Shown here: positions 63,140 to 64,000 of the stretch, in pieces
Position numbering within the stretch: the first letter of the stretch is position 1
Layout of the letters: every line of letters begins with the position of its first letter
Source: Cristatella mucedo
Taxonomy: Eukaryota > Bryozoa > Phylactolaemata > Cristatellidae
DNA: 64,000 nucleotides
Assembly: GCA_009760855.2 (NCBI GenBank)
Contig: WPIO01000008.1
Coordinates: forward strand, 5,490,001-5,554,000
Direction: 5' to 3'
Made by a program: the position numbers and the translations under genes
Notes under the pieces: model-generated
Databases searched by the model: none
What the model saw: the letters and a program-made list of their open reading frames with translations, nothing else
What the model was told of the DNA's origin: nothing

Positions 63140-64000
63140 TAGTATTCATTTATTAATTACAAGCTTGGTATTGCAAAATTTCAATTTTGCTTTGACTACA
63201 AAGAATAAAAGAAAAACGTTTGTGAGTCAGAACCGTCAGTTGAGTCTCTGGATTGATAAACGAAATGTCACACTCCCTGAAGCTTTACTATAGCTATTTA
63301 TTAAGCTCGGCGAGACTTTAAATTAAACTTGTATAAGGGCGAGTAAACCAGTAAGGCTGCTAAAACAGCTAGACTAAACTTCAGCAGTTGATCAAAGACG
63401 GTCCCATCGTCGGTCTATGAGTAAATAAAATTCATCCAATTGTTCATCTTTTCTTTAAACGAGCTCTTATTGCTGCTGGTTAGTTAAAGGATGCAGAACA
63501 AAACGTTTAATCTGACCCAAAAAAGCCTACCAAGACCTTTCTGCTTCAAATGGGTTGACATATGTCTATTAGCTACTTAGTTCTCGCAGTACCTCTCGAA
63601 AGCGGTAATTTTTCTGTCCCTTTTTCACTCAAAGACCATTGGCGAGGAATTATTTGCTCTTTAGGTCCTAGCCGGTGCAACTCATCAGAGATTCATGGAA
63701 CCCTGCCGTACACAGTATTGCTTTTTCGGACCTGAATTCACTTTGTCTAGGTGCTGCAACGTCGATAGTCTTTAGATCCTCGTCTTTGCTCCTGACTCAG
63801 CTTTGATTTTTTCATTTTCTCTGTATTGCGTAAGATTAAATCTTTTGGCTACTGTCAACTCAGTTGAGCCTCCTAAGCTTTGACTGAGCAACGGACAACC
63901 CTAAAATAAAATATCTACATGTCTGAGTGGCTTTGAAAGTCAATTTAATGAGGCAGAAACAGGTGCACGCATGCGAGCTTATATACGTGTATGCAGCCTG
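63140..64000. other. No supported gene
   Basis: AT-rich flank without recognisable coding sequence or repeats. Confidence 0.3.

Overview
This window is nuclear DNA of an invertebrate animal. It shows GT-AG introns with conserved phases, TATA-box promoters, CpG-rich first exons, several clades of non-LTR retrotransposon, an LTR element with a tRNA primer site, tRNA-derived SINEs and long TA/CA/TC microsatellites. Nothing prokaryotic is present. The phylum cannot be fixed from the sequence; the repeat types suit a spiralian or another marine or freshwater invertebrate, which is an impression and not a proof. Most bases are introns, intergenic DNA and degraded repeats.

Left edge (about 0.3-5 kb, minus strand): one multi-exon gene. 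A CpG-rich first exon encodes a signal peptide plus an Ala-rich coiled coil. Three downstream exons encode a globular region of unknown family. One exon carries a one-base frameshift, so the copy is either broken or mis-assembled there.

Main content (about 10.8-63 kb, plus strand): a scattered tandem cluster of at least six small genes or gene remnants (called A, B, D, F, C and E in map order) for secreted cysteine-rich peptides. They share almost no residues except a six-cysteine frame (C-X6/7-C-X6-8-C-X4-C-X7-10-C-X17-20-C in the intact copies). They also share gene architecture: a signal-peptide exon ending in phase 1, a cysteine exon that enters in phase 1 and leaves in phase 2, and a TATA box about 70-90 bp before the ATG. 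C (45.5-49.2 kb) and E (60.1-63.1 kb) look intact. B (20.6-23.2 kb) has its stop inside exon 2. A (10.8 kb) lacks a recognised first exon. D (33.1-35.4 kb) is a decayed near-copy of C. F (41.8 kb) has the exact spacing but has lost cysteines 2 and 3. I do not recognise the family; this is the most likely new system in the window.

Mobile DNA: two CR1/L2-like families (family 1, two large copies and several fragments; family 2, five 3' fragments with CATTA-type tails). One R2/NeSL/R4-type element with a restriction-like endonuclease lies at 53.9-56.3 kb, and a related 3' fragment lies at 13.0-13.6 kb that ends in a large inverted repeat. A non-autonomous Ty3/gypsy-like LTR element at 17.8-20.1 kb has a family-2 element inserted in its 5' LTR. 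At least five tRNA-headed SINEs and three L2-tailed repeats are present.

The remaining stretches (5.1-7.4, 13.9-17.8, 25.9-28.4, 30.1-32.3, 35.4-37.1, 50.6-53.7 and 56.3-60.1 kb) hold no gene I can support.
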